NCBI GenBank assembly: GCA_012959785.1
Contig: DUCM01000002.1
Coordinates: 101,291 to 165,290 of the forward strand
Direction of reading: 5' to 3'
From: Planctomycetota bacterium
GTDB lineage: Bacteria > Planctomycetota > UBA1135 > GCA-002686595
Length of the DNA: 64,000 bases
The notes under the pieces are model-generated. The model saw only the letters and a program-made list of their open reading frames with translations, searched no databases and had not been told where the DNA came from. Position 1 is the first letter of the stretch. Every line of letters starts with the position of its first letter. Positions 35,157-45,200 of this stretch are shown here, one piece after another. The position numbers were made by a program, and so were the translations under genes.

Positions 35157-37118
35157 ATGAATCCCTCTGCCACGAGATTGCGAGCCCTGTGCATGCTGTT
35201 TGCCTCCCTTTTTGTTGGGACGGCCTCTGCCGATGTGCGCTTGCCCGCACTCGTTGGAGATTCCATGGTCTTGCAGCGCGAAACCCAGGTGCGAATATGG
35301 GGCTGGGCCGATCCGGGAGAAGAAGTGCGCGTGCGGGCCAGTTGGGCCGACGGAGAAGCGCGCACCCAGGCGAACGCTGCGGGCGATTGGAGTGTGGAAC
35401 TTGCCACCGGCCCAGCGGGTGGCCCGCACACCCTCCAGATTTCGGGAAAAAACCGCATCACTCTGAAGGATGTGCTCCTGGGCGAGGTCTGGATTTGCGG
35501 GGGCCAGTCGAACATGCAGTGGACCCTGGACGACTGCGCACCGCTCTACGACGAGGTCAAGCAAGCCGCTCAGCACCCCGAGATCCGACTCTTCACCGCA
35601 GCGCAGTACTTTGCTCCTAGACCGGTCATGGACAATCTGGGCCGTTGGCAGGCTTGCGACCCGAGCAGCGTAGGGAGCTTTAGCGCCGTGGCGTTCTTCT
35701 TCGGCCGCGAACTGCACCTCAACCTGGCCGTTCCGATCGGCCTGGTCAGTTGCAACTGGGGCGGCACCCTGGCCGAGGCCTGGACCAGCGCTGAAACCTT
35801 GCAGTCCTGGCCCGAGTTTGCTCCGGGACTGGCCTTCATGGACGAATGCGCCACCGATCCAGCAGCCGTGGAAGCGCGCCACAAGACTCTCTTGGCGCAA
35901 TGGTGGCAAGCACTCGAGGCGGACGAGGGCGGCTCGCGGCAGAACTGGCAGGCGCAGGACTTCGACGACAGCACCTGGGCCGAGATGGCCGTGCCGAACG
36001 ATTGGCACGAGACGCCCCTCGCGGATTTCGATGGCATCACCTGGATGCGCCATGATTTTGAGGCGCCAGAAGATTGGGCGGGCAGGGAGTGCATCATCGA
36101 CCTGGGCCCCATCGACGACATGGACACGACCTGGGTCAATGGCGTGAGGGTGGGCGGTCACGAGGACGCCGGGCTCTGGACCCAGGATCGCAGCTATGTG
36201 GTGCCCGCCGGTGTCGTGCGCGCGGGCCCGAACTCCATCGCGGTGCGCATCTACGATTCAGGCGGTTACGGCGGGCTCTACGGCCAGGCCCAACAACTCT
36301 CCATCGCGCCTTTGGATGTCAGCCGAGTCTTGGCGCTGGCGGGCAATTGGCGCTACAGGGCGAGCACACCAATGAGCGAATTAGAGCCCTGGCCGGCGAG
36401 CGCGTCGCTCTCGCAGGACCACCCTTCGGCGCTCTACAACGGCATGCTCGCGCCGATCACCAACTTCGCCATGCGCGGAGTGATCTGGTATCAGGGTGAG
36501 TCCAATCGCCTGCTCCCGGAGCAGTACGAACGTTTGTTTCCCGCGCTCATCAGCGACTGGCGGGCGAGCTGGGGCCGCGGCGATTTCCCCTTCTACTTCG
36601 TGCAGATTGCGCCCTTCGAGTACGACGATGACACGGGTGAAGCGGCGAGCCTCCGAGACGCCCAGCGCAAGACTCTAAGGGTCGCCGGCACCGGCATGGT
36701 GGTCACCCTCGACATCGGCAACCCCACCGACATCCACCCCAAGAACAAGCTCGTTGTGGGCCAGCGCCTGGCGCTCTGGGCGCGGGCCAAGACCTACGGT
36801 GAGGAGGAACTGACGTGTTCGGGGCCCCTCTACCGCAGTATCCAGAGGGACGGCGCCGCCCTGCGCATCTTTTTCGATGCGGTGGGCGGCGGACTCAGCG
36901 CCCGCAACGGCGGGCCTCTGACCCATTTTGAAGTTGCTGGCAGCGACGGGGTCTATCAGCCAGCAGTAGCCTTGATCGAGGGCGAGTCGCTGCTGCTCAG
37001 GAGCGCCGCGGTACCCAAGCCCTCCTCTGTGCGCTTCGCCTGGGGCGCCGCCGATGAACCCAACCTGACCAACACGGAGGGCCTGCCCGCTTCATCCTTC
37101 CAAGCCACGGCTCCCTGA
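35157..37118 (+). CDS. sialate O-acetylesterase family protein
   Basis: 653 residues. The start at 35157 begins a signal peptide (MNPSATRLRALCMLFASLF...TASA); the preceding 15 bases are a direct repeat of the start region, so an upstream start is not excluded. The SGNH-like core has VWICGGQSNMQW (catalytic Ser), GVIWYQGESNRL and a C-terminal DIHPKNKLVVGQRLA (Asp/His). Between them, at about 270-400, a GH2-type jelly-roll sugar-binding domain occurs (WVNGVRVGG, NSIAVRIYD). It likely removes O-acetyl groups from exported or environmental glycans. Confidence 0.9.
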   Translation: MNPSATRLRALCMLFASLFVGTASADVRLPALVGDSMVLQRETQVRIWGWADPGEEVRVRASWADGEARTQANAAGDWSVELATGPAGGPHTLQISGKNRITLKDVLLGEVWICGGQSNMQWTLDDCAPLYDEVKQAAQHPEIRLFTAAQYFAPRPVMDNLGRWQACDPSSVGSFSAVAFFFGRELHLNLAVPIGLVSCNWGGTLAEAWTSAETLQSWPEFAPGLAFMDECATDPAAVEARHKTLLAQWWQALEADEGGSRQNWQAQDFDDSTWAEMAVPNDWHETPLADFDGITWMRHDFEAPEDWAGRECIIDLGPIDDMDTTWVNGVRVGGHEDAGLWTQDRSYVVPAGVVRAGPNSIAVRIYDSGGYGGLYGQAQQLSIAPLDVSRVLALAGNWRYRASTPMSELEPWPASASLSQDHPSALYNGMLAPITNFAMRGVIWYQGESNRLLPEQYERLFPALISDWRASWGRGDFPFYFVQIAPFEYDDDTGEAASLRDAQRKTLRVAGTGMVVTLDIGNPTDIHPKNKLVVGQRLALWARAKTYGEEELTCSGPLYRSIQRDGAALRIFFDAVGGGLSARNGGPLTHFEVAGSDGVYQPAVALIEGESLLLRSAAVPKPSSVRFAWGAADEPNLTNTEGLPASSFQATAP

Positions 37119-37218
37119 ATTTTGCTCTGGACGCGAGCCTGACTCGCGGCCAGCAAGCTGTACCCTGGGGGTAATACTGCACCCCCGACCCTCCTCGTCT
37201 CGCTTCCTCATCTTCTCC

Positions 37219-40101
37219 ATGCATTCATCTTCCCTTCCCGCCGGCCTCGCCGGCGTGTTGATTTGTGTGGCGGCCTGCGGGGGCGCCGGCGAACACTCGG
37301 CCACTGGCGGATCTCCCCCGGCTGAAAACGGCGCGTCACTGCCGAGCACCATCGAGATCGCGGACCCAACGCAGCCCATCGGGCGCCTCGAATTCGTCGA
37401 GGACGCCACCGAAGAGGTCGCCGATCGTCTGCTCAGTTTCAGCGACAAGATCAGGCGTCGAGATTTCGGCGCTGCGGCAAGCTTCCTCTCGGCGGACTTC
37501 GCCGGTGAAAGCCTCGCGGGCCTGGCCGTGGAACGAGAGGCCGAACTGCACCTGGCAATGGTGACCACGCACCGCGACCCAAGCTCGGCCCAGGTGGTGA
37601 ACCGCGCGGGCTTTCTGGACGGCATCAAGAACTGGATTGGCCCCTGGTCGCGGGTCGAGTCGGTGATCTGGAAAACCAAAGGCGCCGAGTTCGAGACCAG
37701 CCGCAACTCCTGGGGCAAGATCCAGCTCTTCGTCCACATCACCGGCGTCGACGCCCAAGGCGGTTGGGTGTCCATCGCCTCCTGGGGTTGGGCACGGGCT
37801 ATTCGCGAGGAAGGCCAGTGGGTCCTCGACCGCTCAAAGATTACGAATTTCAAGAGCACGCGCCGCGCGGGCACGATCTTCACCGATGTCTCGGTGGCAG
37901 CCGGCGTAGCTCACACCGGGATCCGTTTTGGTCAACCGGGGAACCAGAGTTATGCCTTCAACGGTGTGGCCAGTTGCGATCTCAATGGCGATGGGCTCTG
38001 GGATATTTTCGTCCCCAGCGACGCGCGCAACTACCTGTACCTTTCCAATTCCAATAGCGCCAATTCTGGAGGGCGCTTCACGGAAGCCGCAGAGAGCCAT
38101 GGCTTGGCCCAGCCCGACGCGGGCACCGGGGCGGTGTTTTTCGACTGCGACAACGACGGCGACCAGGACCTGATGGTGGGCCAAGTCGGATGGCGCGCCG
38201 AAGATGGCCAGGCCGCGGGAAAAAGGATTCAGCTCTACATCAACGATGGTCGCGGCCACTTTGAAGAACGCGGCGAACAATTTGGCCTGGGGAGCGCGCC
38301 CCTTACGGCCTACTCGTTGACGGTCCTCGACTACGACGGCGACGGATACCTCGATGTCTTCGTCTGCGGCTACGGCCGCCTTGAAGTCGAGCACAACAAT
38401 TCCTGGATCGAGGCCACAAACGGCGCCAAGAACGGCCTCTTGCGCAACGATGCCGGCAAGGGCTTTGCGGATGTTGCCCACGAACTCGGCCTAGCTGGTC
38501 GGGCCTGGACTTATGCCTCGGCGGCAGCGGACTATGATGGTGATGGCGACAGCGACCTGTATGTGGCCAACGACTACGGCACCAACACCCTTTGGCGCAA
38601 CGATGGCGGAACCTTCACCGATGTTTCCAAGGAGCTCGGTGTGCTCGATTCGGGCAATGGCATGGGGGTTTCCTTCGGTGACTTGAACTCGGACGGCAGG
38701 CTCGACTTGTATGTTTCCAACATGTCGTCCACCGCCGGCAATCGCATCCTCGAACGCTTGAGCGGGGACCTCGATGCTGAGACATTCGCCATGCTGAAGA
38801 AGCTCGCCGCGGGCAACACGATCTTCCTGCAAGAGGCGGACGGCAAGTTTAGGCGTCTCGAGAAATCAGCCGGCGGAGTGGGCGGCAGTTGGGCCTGGTC
38901 CACGGCCATCAGCGATTTTGACCTCGACGGCGCGCTGGATGTGTTTTGTGCCAACGGCTTTGTCACCGGCGACCTGCCCTTCGACACATGAAGCACCTAC
39001 TGGCGCCACGTGGTGGCGTCCTCCCTGAACGCGGAAGACGAAGTCGATGCCTTTGAGAAACAGGAAGTAGGCGACATCACCTACCTCAACCGACACAACA
39101 CGGAGATGTTCCAGTCGGGGCGTTCCTTCAGTGGCAATGAGCGTCACAAGTTGTGGTTCAACAACGCCGACGAATCCTTCGGTGACATGTCCGACCTCTC
39201 GGGGCTCGACTCGCCCAACGATGGCCGCGGAGTCGTGGCCGCAGACTTCGATGATGACGGCGATGTAGACCTGTTCGTGCACAACATCCAACGCGAACGA
39301 CACGCCCTTTATCGCAACGAACTCGGTAGCGCAGGAGGGTTCATCAAGGTGCGCTTGAAGGCTACTCTTGGCCAATACGAGGCCATCGGGGCTACGGTCA
39401 TCGCAACAGTTTCAGGCAACAGCACAGCCCAAGTGCTCTCCCGCGGTGCGGGCTTCGTCAGTTGTCAGGCTCCCGAACTGGTCTTTGGCCTGGGCGGAGC
39501 TCCGGGCGCCGAGGTCGCGGTGCGCTGGCCTGGCGGAGTGCTAGAAGAGTTTGGGCACACCGAACGCAACAGCCGCGTCCTCTTGGTGGAGGGCCAGGGA
39601 GAAGCGCGCGCCTTCGCAGCTCACACCCGAGCGCTGCCCGATCCCCTGCCCCGGGGCTTCAAGATTTTGGTGGGAGAGCGCCTGCCGCGGTTGGCGGTGC
39701 TTGATGCTGAGTCCAATAAAACGCTGATCGACCCCGTGGCGCTGGCCGACGGGGGCACGCTCTACATCAACTTTTGGGCCAGTTATTGCGGCTCGTGCGT
39801 GAAGGAATTGCCCGACTTGCAAGAGCTGGATGAAAAGCCCGGCGTGCGGGTGGTGGGCATCTCCATGGATGCGCCGGCCGACTCGAGTGCGGTGCACGAG
39901 CTTCTTCGCAAACGCGGTGCGCGCTATGCGGCCTTCTACATCGGCCGCGAGCCGACGGAGGGCGACGGCCTCACCTCGATTACCGAAGTCATCGACATCG
40001 AACGCCTGCCGATTCCCTCGACACTGGTTGTTGGCCCCGATGGAATCATCCGCAACATCTTGAAGGGTCCGCTCGACGCCAGCGGCCAAGCGTCGGAATA
40101 G
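37219..40101 (+). CDS. CRTAC1/ASPIC-UnbV protein fused to a thioredoxin-like domain, interrupted by one in-frame TGA
   Basis: A 960-residue frame if the TGA at 38989-38991 (codon 591) is decoded. It starts with a lipoprotein-like signal (LICVAACGG). FG-GAP/VCBS repeats run from about 210 to 590 (DLNGDGLWDIFVP, DYDGDGYLDVFVC, DYDGDGDSDLYVA, DLNSDGRLDLYVS, DFDLDGALDVFCA), and one more follows the TGA (DFDDDGDVDLFVH). ASPIC/UnbV is near 709-785. A redoxin domain from about 820 holds FWASYCGSC (Cys856, Cys859). Frame and homology continue unbroken across the TGA (LPFDT, stop, STYWRHVVASSL). A hairpin at the right distance suggests selenocysteine insertion. Otherwise it is a split or broken gene of two parts, 37219-38991 and 39010-40101. 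It is probably exported. Confidence 0.8.
38989..39021 (+). promoter_or_regulatory. candidate bacterial SECIS: UGA plus stem-loop
   Basis: The TGA at 38989-38991 is followed by CGCCAC (39004-39009), loop GTG (39010-39012) and GTGGCG (39013-39018), a perfect six-base stem that can add G-U and G-C pairs below. The apical loop begins 18 bases after the TGA, inside the 16-37 range described for bacterial SECIS elements. The loop starts with G and contains GU, also as described. Confidence 0.55.
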
Positions 40102-40134
40102 ATTAGGGCGGGGAATCTTGAGAGGAGGAAAAAA

Positions 40135-40211
40135 TGGTGGGCCCTGTAGGACTCGAACCTACGACCAAGCGATTATGAGTCACCTGCTCTAACCAACTGA
40201 GCTAAGGGCCC
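40135..40211 (-). tRNA. tRNA-Ile2 (anticodon CAT, read as lysidine-modified)
   Basis: 77 bases including an encoded CCA. The acceptor stem is GGGCCC/GGGCCC (40206-40211 with 40139-40144). The D arm (AGCTCAGTTGGTTAGAGC), anticodon loop CTCATAA and T arm (GGTTCGAGTCC) are all normal. The anticodon is CAT. The anticodon arm and variable region (CAGGTGACTCATAATCGCTT) match E. coli ileX closely and differ from elongator Met tRNA, so it should be the isoleucine tRNA whose C34 is modified by TilS. It lies between two secreted-protein genes. Confidence 0.9.
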
Positions 40212-40442
40212 TTCGAAGCGCAGCGCGCCAGCCAGAGCAACCTACGCCACCCGCGAGGGCGCATCAAGGCAAGAGCTGGAAGCGGATCGCTTGTGACTGA
40301 TCGCGGGCCCAAGGAGAGCTCGTAACCGAGGCCGAGAAAAGTCCCTGAACATGTCTGTGAGATTCACAGCCCCTATCTAACGAGGACCCTTAGACTGTGC
40401 AGGGGGACAGTTCCTTGCCTCATCTCTTAGACCGGAGCATTC

Positions 40443-41510
40443 ATGCGCACCTTCTTGACCACCTGCACACTTCTGACTCTAAGCGTCTCGGCAACCGCCC
40501 AATACCGAGGCCTCGAATGGAGCATCGACAGCACGCACCCGGTGATCGACGGGATTCCGCGGGCCGTCGTGCGAATCTACGCAGGCTATGACGACCCGGC
40601 CATGCAGCTCAATGCCGTCTACGGAGACGGCGCCAATGTTCTCTCAATCTCGACCAGTGACCCCCTGGGTTTCTATCAGAGCCCCTTCGGAGGCAACACC
40701 TCCCAGGCCATCAACGCCGCACTATTCCCCAGCTTCCCCGATCTCAGGTACGACTCCTGGGTCACGATCGGGCGCGACGACTCCACCAACAACGAAATGT
40801 TGGACATCGGTTTCGACTACGGCCCCTGGAACGCAGGCGGATCCTTGACATCCGACAACGCTGCCTGGTTTGCCGTTCCCATTGCTTACTTGCACATGTT
40901 CCCTGATGCCAACGGCCAGGTCCTGATTGCCCAACTCACCGTGACTCTGGGCGAGACTGTTCAGGGCACCGTGCACCTGCAAGGCAAGGACGCCGCCCTC
41001 GCCGTCACGACCCACCTCGACCAGACCTTCCTGATCCAGACCGGTTCGGGCGGAGTCGCCTTCTGCACCGGCGATGGCGCCGGTGGTCTCGCCTGCCCCT
41101 GCGCTAACTCGAGCACTTCGGGCGGCTGCGCCAACAGCACGGGGCAGGGCGCAATACTGGTGTCTTCAGGCGCTGCCAGCATCAGTTTGAACAACCTGAC
41201 CCTCATAGCCTCGGGCCTCGACCCCTCGCAACCGGGCCTCTACTTCCAGGGCGACAACCGCATCGCTGGCGGAGCAGGCATTCTCTTCGGCGACGGCTTG
41301 CGCTGCGCCGGTGGCGGGATCGTGCGGCTGCAAGTGCGCGCGGCGAGCGCTACGGGCGAGTCGGCAACGACTGCTTCAATCGCAACTCTCGGCGGGGTCC
41401 TGCCCGGGGATGTGAAGCGCTACCAGTTGTGGTACCGCAACCCGGTGGCATCGCCCTGCGGGTCGGGCTTTAACCTGTCCAACGGGTACGAGCTGACCTG
41501 GGAGTTCTAG
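40443..41510 (+). CDS. secreted protein with Cys-rich C-terminal module
   Basis: 355 residues with a signal peptide ending near 19 (SVSATAQ). The first half (20-195) is a beta-rich domain of unknown type (WSIDSTHPVIDGIPRAVVRI, LHMFPDANGQVLIAQL). The C-terminal module, from FCTGDGAGGLACPCANSS to YQLWYRNP, contains paired cysteines, GCANSTGQGA and FGDGLRCAGGGIVRL. I associate this module with many exported proteins of marine planctomycetes. It may serve cell-surface attachment or sorting, but its role is not established. It has its own downstream inverted repeat. Confidence 0.72.
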   Translation: MRTFLTTCTLLTLSVSATAQYRGLEWSIDSTHPVIDGIPRAVVRIYAGYDDPAMQLNAVYGDGANVLSISTSDPLGFYQSPFGGNTSQAINAALFPSFPDLRYDSWVTIGRDDSTNNEMLDIGFDYGPWNAGGSLTSDNAAWFAVPIAYLHMFPDANGQVLIAQLTVTLGETVQGTVHLQGKDAALAVTTHLDQTFLIQTGSGGVAFCTGDGAGGLACPCANSSTSGGCANSTGQGAILVSSGAASISLNNLTLIASGLDPSQPGLYFQGDNRIAGGAGILFGDGLRCAGGGIVRLQVRAASATGESATTASIATLGGVLPGDVKRYQLWYRNPVASPCGSGFNLSNGYELTWEF

Positions 41511-41558
41511 CCCGGCCTGGGTGCGGGTGCAGCCCGCGTTCAAGTCAGCGGGCCGGGC
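41510..41558 (+). terminator. inverted repeat after the 40443-41510 gene
   Basis: GCCCGGCC (41510-41517) pairs with GGCCGGGC (41551-41558), with a smaller GCGGG/CCCGC hairpin inside. There is no T-run, so termination is only suggested. Confidence 0.4.
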
Positions 41559-41680
41559 AGGGGGGGATCGGCCCTGGCAAGGCAGAACTGTATGACCCGG
41601 GGTCATGCTGAGGGGCGGAGGGAGTAGAATGCTCGCCCCGAATAGTGCACCCCCTGGCCCCCACCCCACGGTCGCTCCCG

Positions 41681-43762
41681 ATGAATCGCTGCCCCTCCAC
41701 GCCCCCCGCCCCTTCGATTCTGCTGCTCGCCGCCGGCTCCGCCCTGGTCATCGGATGCGGAGGTGGAGATAGCCCCAAGGCGCCCCTCGTATCCAACCCT
41801 GGAGCAGCCGCTGCGGGCGGACCACAGAGCGCTCTCGAGCCGGTGCAAGTGGTCAACGCCGGCGGCTCCGAGCCGAGCACCATCGACATGTCGATCGAGG
41901 ACGGCCGCGAGATGCCCGAGTTCGAGCCCGAGCGCTACGACCTCAACATCCCGAATGTCACCTATACCTGGGATCCAAAATCCGGTGACGCCTCGGTCTC
42001 GAAAGAAGACGGCGGCCCCGGTTTCACTGGAGAGGGCTGGACCACCAACATGACCTTCCCCGCCATGGGTAGCGCGGAGGCGGTCAAGGGCGGCACGATC
42101 CACATGTATATCACCTCCTGGCCCGCAACCCTGCGGCTAATGGGCAAGGACTACAACACGGCCTTCAACTACCGCGCCAAAGACCTGTGTCAGGAGAGCC
42201 TGGTTTCCGTCCACCCGAACAGCCTCGAGATCATTCCCGGGGTTGCCACACACTGGAAGATCTCAGATGACAAGACCACCTACACCTTTCGCATCAACCC
42301 CGAAGCACGCTGGAGTGATGGCGAGGAATTAACCGCCCGCGATGTGGTGGCCACCTGGAACCTGCGTATGGATGAGCGCATCCTGTTTCCCTCCGAGCAG
42401 TTGGTCTTCGGCAAGATGAACCAGCCCAAGGCGCTGTCCAAGTACATCGTCGAGGTGACGGTCAAGAAAACCAGTTGGCGCAACTTCATGTACTTCGGGG
42501 GCATGGCCCTCTTCCCCGCCCGCGAGATATCCATCCCCGGAGACGAGTTCCTCAAGAAGTTCCAGAACAGCTACATGGCCACATCCGGTCCCTATCGGCT
42601 GAATGACGAAGATATCGTCATGAACAAGTCCCTGGTGTTGCGCCGCCGGGATGACTGGTGGGACGCGGACAATCCCGCCTGGCAGGGATTGCACAACATG
42701 GATGCCTACCACTTCGCAGTCATCCAGGACACGGGCTTGGCCTTCGAGAAAGCCAAGAAGGGCGAGATTGACTACTATGTCGTGCCGAAGTCTCTGTGGT
42801 GGGTTGAGGAAATAGTTGGCAGCAAGATCGGTGCGGTTAGGCGCGGGTTGATCCAAAAGCGCAAGTTCTTCAACGACGCCCCCATCGGCACCGCGGGCTT
42901 CGCCTTGAACACTACCCGGCCGCCCCTCGACCAACTCGACATGCGGCGGGTGCTGCAGTTCCTGCGCAACCGCCCCAAGCTCATCGACAAGTTGTTCTTC
43001 AACGAGTACGAGCCCCTGGCCAGCTACTGGCAGGGCGGCACCTACCAGAACCCAGGGAACAAGGTTTTCCCCTACGACCCCTTCCGAGCGGTGGAGTTGC
43101 TCGAGAAGATGGGCTGGACCGAGCTGGATGGCGAAGGCTACCGCGTGAAGGATGGCCGACGCCTGCAGTTCGAACTGGCCTATAGAAGCAAGATCTCCGA
43201 GCCCAGCCTCACGATCTACCAAGAAGACTGCAAGAGAGCCGGCATCAAGATCGACCTCAGGCTGATCGACCCGGCGACCCACTGGCAAAACCTGCGCAAG
43301 CGCGAGTACAGCCTATCGTCCACCGCTTGGGGCGGACTGACCTTCCCCAACCCTGAGACTTCGTGGAAGGGGGAGCTGGCGGTGATCGTAGACAACAACA
43401 ATGTGACCGCATTCTCCGATCCCCGCGTGGATGCGCTACTCGACGAATACGACCTGGAATACGAGGTGAGCCGCCGCATCGAGATTATCCGTGAAATCGA
43501 CGGCATCGTGTACGCCGCTCAGCCCTATGTCCTCGATTGGTTCAATGGCGCCAACCGCGTCATCTACTGGAACAAGTTCAAGATGCCTGCCTGGTGTGTC
43601 TCGCGCACCGCGGACGAGAACGACATGATGTACGGCTGGTGGATCGACCCGCAGATGGAAAAAGACCTCGAAGCCGCCAAGCAGAGCTCCTCGAAGACCC
43701 TCGAGACCGAGCCCATCCTGCACCGCTTCTGGCCCCGCTGGCACGCCAAGAACGCCCAGTAA
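41681..43762 (+). CDS. peptide ABC transporter substrate-binding lipoprotein (YejA-like, family 5)
   Basis: 693 residues. The start ATG 41681 opens a lipoprotein signal with lipobox VIGC. A linker of about 110 residues precedes the SBP_bac_5 fold: TYTFRINPEARWSDGEELTA, NLRMDERILFP, GEIDYYVVPKSLWW and DGEGYRVKDGRRLQFEL. The LPTF-type ending (YVLDWFNGANRVIYWNKF, then MYGWWIDPQ) is typical of YejA. It is the first gene of the five-gene transporter operon that ends at 48316. Peptide substrates are likely; E. coli YejABEF also takes in microcin C. Confidence 0.88.
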   Translation: MNRCPSTPPAPSILLLAAGSALVIGCGGGDSPKAPLVSNPGAAAAGGPQSALEPVQVVNAGGSEPSTIDMSIEDGREMPEFEPERYDLNIPNVTYTWDPKSGDASVSKEDGGPGFTGEGWTTNMTFPAMGSAEAVKGGTIHMYITSWPATLRLMGKDYNTAFNYRAKDLCQESLVSVHPNSLEIIPGVATHWKISDDKTTYTFRINPEARWSDGEELTARDVVATWNLRMDERILFPSEQLVFGKMNQPKALSKYIVEVTVKKTSWRNFMYFGGMALFPAREISIPGDEFLKKFQNSYMATSGPYRLNDEDIVMNKSLVLRRRDDWWDADNPAWQGLHNMDAYHFAVIQDTGLAFEKAKKGEIDYYVVPKSLWWVEEIVGSKIGAVRRGLIQKRKFFNDAPIGTAGFALNTTRPPLDQLDMRRVLQFLRNRPKLIDKLFFNEYEPLASYWQGGTYQNPGNKVFPYDPFRAVELLEKMGWTELDGEGYRVKDGRRLQFELAYRSKISEPSLTIYQEDCKRAGIKIDLRLIDPATHWQNLRKREYSLSSTAWGGLTFPNPETSWKGELAVIVDNNNVTAFSDPRVDALLDEYDLEYEVSRRIEIIREIDGIVYAAQPYVLDWFNGANRVIYWNKFKMPAWCVSRTADENDMMYGWWIDPQMEKDLEAAKQSSSKTLETEPILHRFWPRWHAKNAQ

Positions 43763-43836
43763 CGCCCGGACACTATGCACTGCATCGAGTTCTGCCCATC
43801 GAGGGCAGGGCCGTAGCTCCATCCCGAAAAACCCAA

Positions 43837-45198
43837 ATGGCCGCCTATTTCGCCCGCCGCTTCCTGCTGCTGATCCCAACCTTCCTCGGGATCACGATGC
43901 TTGTCTTTGGCATCACACGCTTCGTGCCCGGAGGCCCCATCGACCAGATGATCATGCAGCTGCAATCGGGCGGCGTGGGTGGAGGGGAAAGCGGAGCCGG
44001 AACGGGTGATGCCCAGTCGAGCGTGGACATCCCGCCCGAAGCTCTCGCAAACCTCAAGAAGTACTATCACTTCGACTGGCCGCTCTGGCAGCAGTACCTA
44101 CAGTTCCTGGGCCCCCTCAACCTCGATGAACGGGGCATTTTCGGCGACGAGATCAATGCAGTGGAGCTATTGACCTGGTATGTCGACCCCGGCGCAGTCG
44201 TAGAGGAGGGCCAACCCATCGCGCGCATCCGCATGACCGGCATCGAGTCGGAGCACGGAGCCAGCGCCACGATCATCTCGCGCGAGGTCCTGGCGGAATC
44301 CGCGGGCACGGTCATGGCGCTCCTGGCCGAGCGCGAGAGCATGATGTCGGTGGGCGACGAATTGTACGAGTTCCAGCCCCAGGGCCAGATTGCGCAAGCG
44401 GTGCTGGCTCCGGACATCTGGAGCAAGACCGGCGCCGGTCTGCTAACCGGAGACCTGGGCACTTCCTACAAGTACGAAGTGCCGGTGATCGACCTCGTCG
44501 TCTCGCGCTTTCCCATTAGCTTGCGCTTCGGACTGACGGGATTTCTGCTGGCCTACCTCGTTTGCGTGCCCCTCGGCGTGCTGAAAGCCGTCAAGCACAA
44601 CTCACACTTCGACTTCGCCTCAAGCGTGCTGGTCTTCGTGGGCTATTCGATTCCCGGCTGGGCCTTGGGCGCTGTGCTCTTGGTGCTCTTCGGCGGCGGC
44701 TCCTTCTGGAATGTCTTCCCCCTGGGAGGGATACAGTCCCCGGATTTTGCACAGCTCAGCCTGTGGGAGAAGATCGTTGACTTTCTGCACCACATGGCCC
44801 TGCCGGTCGTGGCCTACTCCATCGGTAGCTTCGCCACCTTGACCGTGCTAACCAAGAACTCGCTGATGGAGAACCTCGGTCAAGACTATGTGCGCACGGC
44901 CTTCGCCAAGGGCCTGACCGAAAAACGCGTGATCCTGGTGCACGCCCTGCGCAACTCATTGATCCCCATCTGCACCGGCCTCGGCCACGCTATCTCGATC
45001 GTCATGGCTGGCAGCTATTTGATCGAGAAGGTCTTCAACATCGACGGCCTGGGCTTGCTCGGATTCACCTCGATCATCGGCCGCGATTATGCCGTGGTCA
45101 TGGGCGTGCTTGTGATCAACACCTTACTGATGTTGATCGGCAACATTTTGAGCGATGTGCTCTATGTCCTCGTCGATCCCCGCATCCGATTCAACTAA
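43837..45198 (+). CDS. peptide ABC transporter permease, YejB-like, with inserted domain
   Basis: 453 residues, about 90 longer than E. coli YejB. TM1 is MAAYFARRFLLLIPTFLGIT, followed by RFVPGGPIDQM. The large loop to TM2 is expanded: residues about 96-200 contain VDPGAVVEEGQPIARIRM and AGTVMALLAERESMMSVGDE, a pattern like the two halves of a biotinyl/lipoyl (barrel-sandwich) domain but with no lysine attachment motif. After it the standard GDLGTSYKYEVPVIDLVVSR and the permease EAA-type segment (AFAKGLTEKRVILVHALRN) follow. The ATG at 43837 fits family N-termini. Confidence 0.9.
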   Translation: MAAYFARRFLLLIPTFLGITMLVFGITRFVPGGPIDQMIMQLQSGGVGGGESGAGTGDAQSSVDIPPEALANLKKYYHFDWPLWQQYLQFLGPLNLDERGIFGDEINAVELLTWYVDPGAVVEEGQPIARIRMTGIESEHGASATIISREVLAESAGTVMALLAERESMMSVGDELYEFQPQGQIAQAVLAPDIWSKTGAGLLTGDLGTSYKYEVPVIDLVVSRFPISLRFGLTGFLLAYLVCVPLGVLKAVKHNSHFDFASSVLVFVGYSIPGWALGAVLLVLFGGGSFWNVFPLGGIQSPDFAQLSLWEKIVDFLHHMALPVVAYSIGSFATLTVLTKNSLMENLGQDYVRTAFAKGLTEKRVILVHALRNSLIPICTGLGHAISIVMAGSYLIEKVFNIDGLGLLGFTSIIGRDYAVVMGVLVINTLLMLIGNILSDVLYVLVDPRIRFN

Positions 45199-45200
45199 CC

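Noticed and set aside
35115..36161. Minus-strand frame of 348 codons in the sialate O-acetylesterase gene
   Set aside because: Antisense shadow; the plus-strand frame has clear catalytic motifs.
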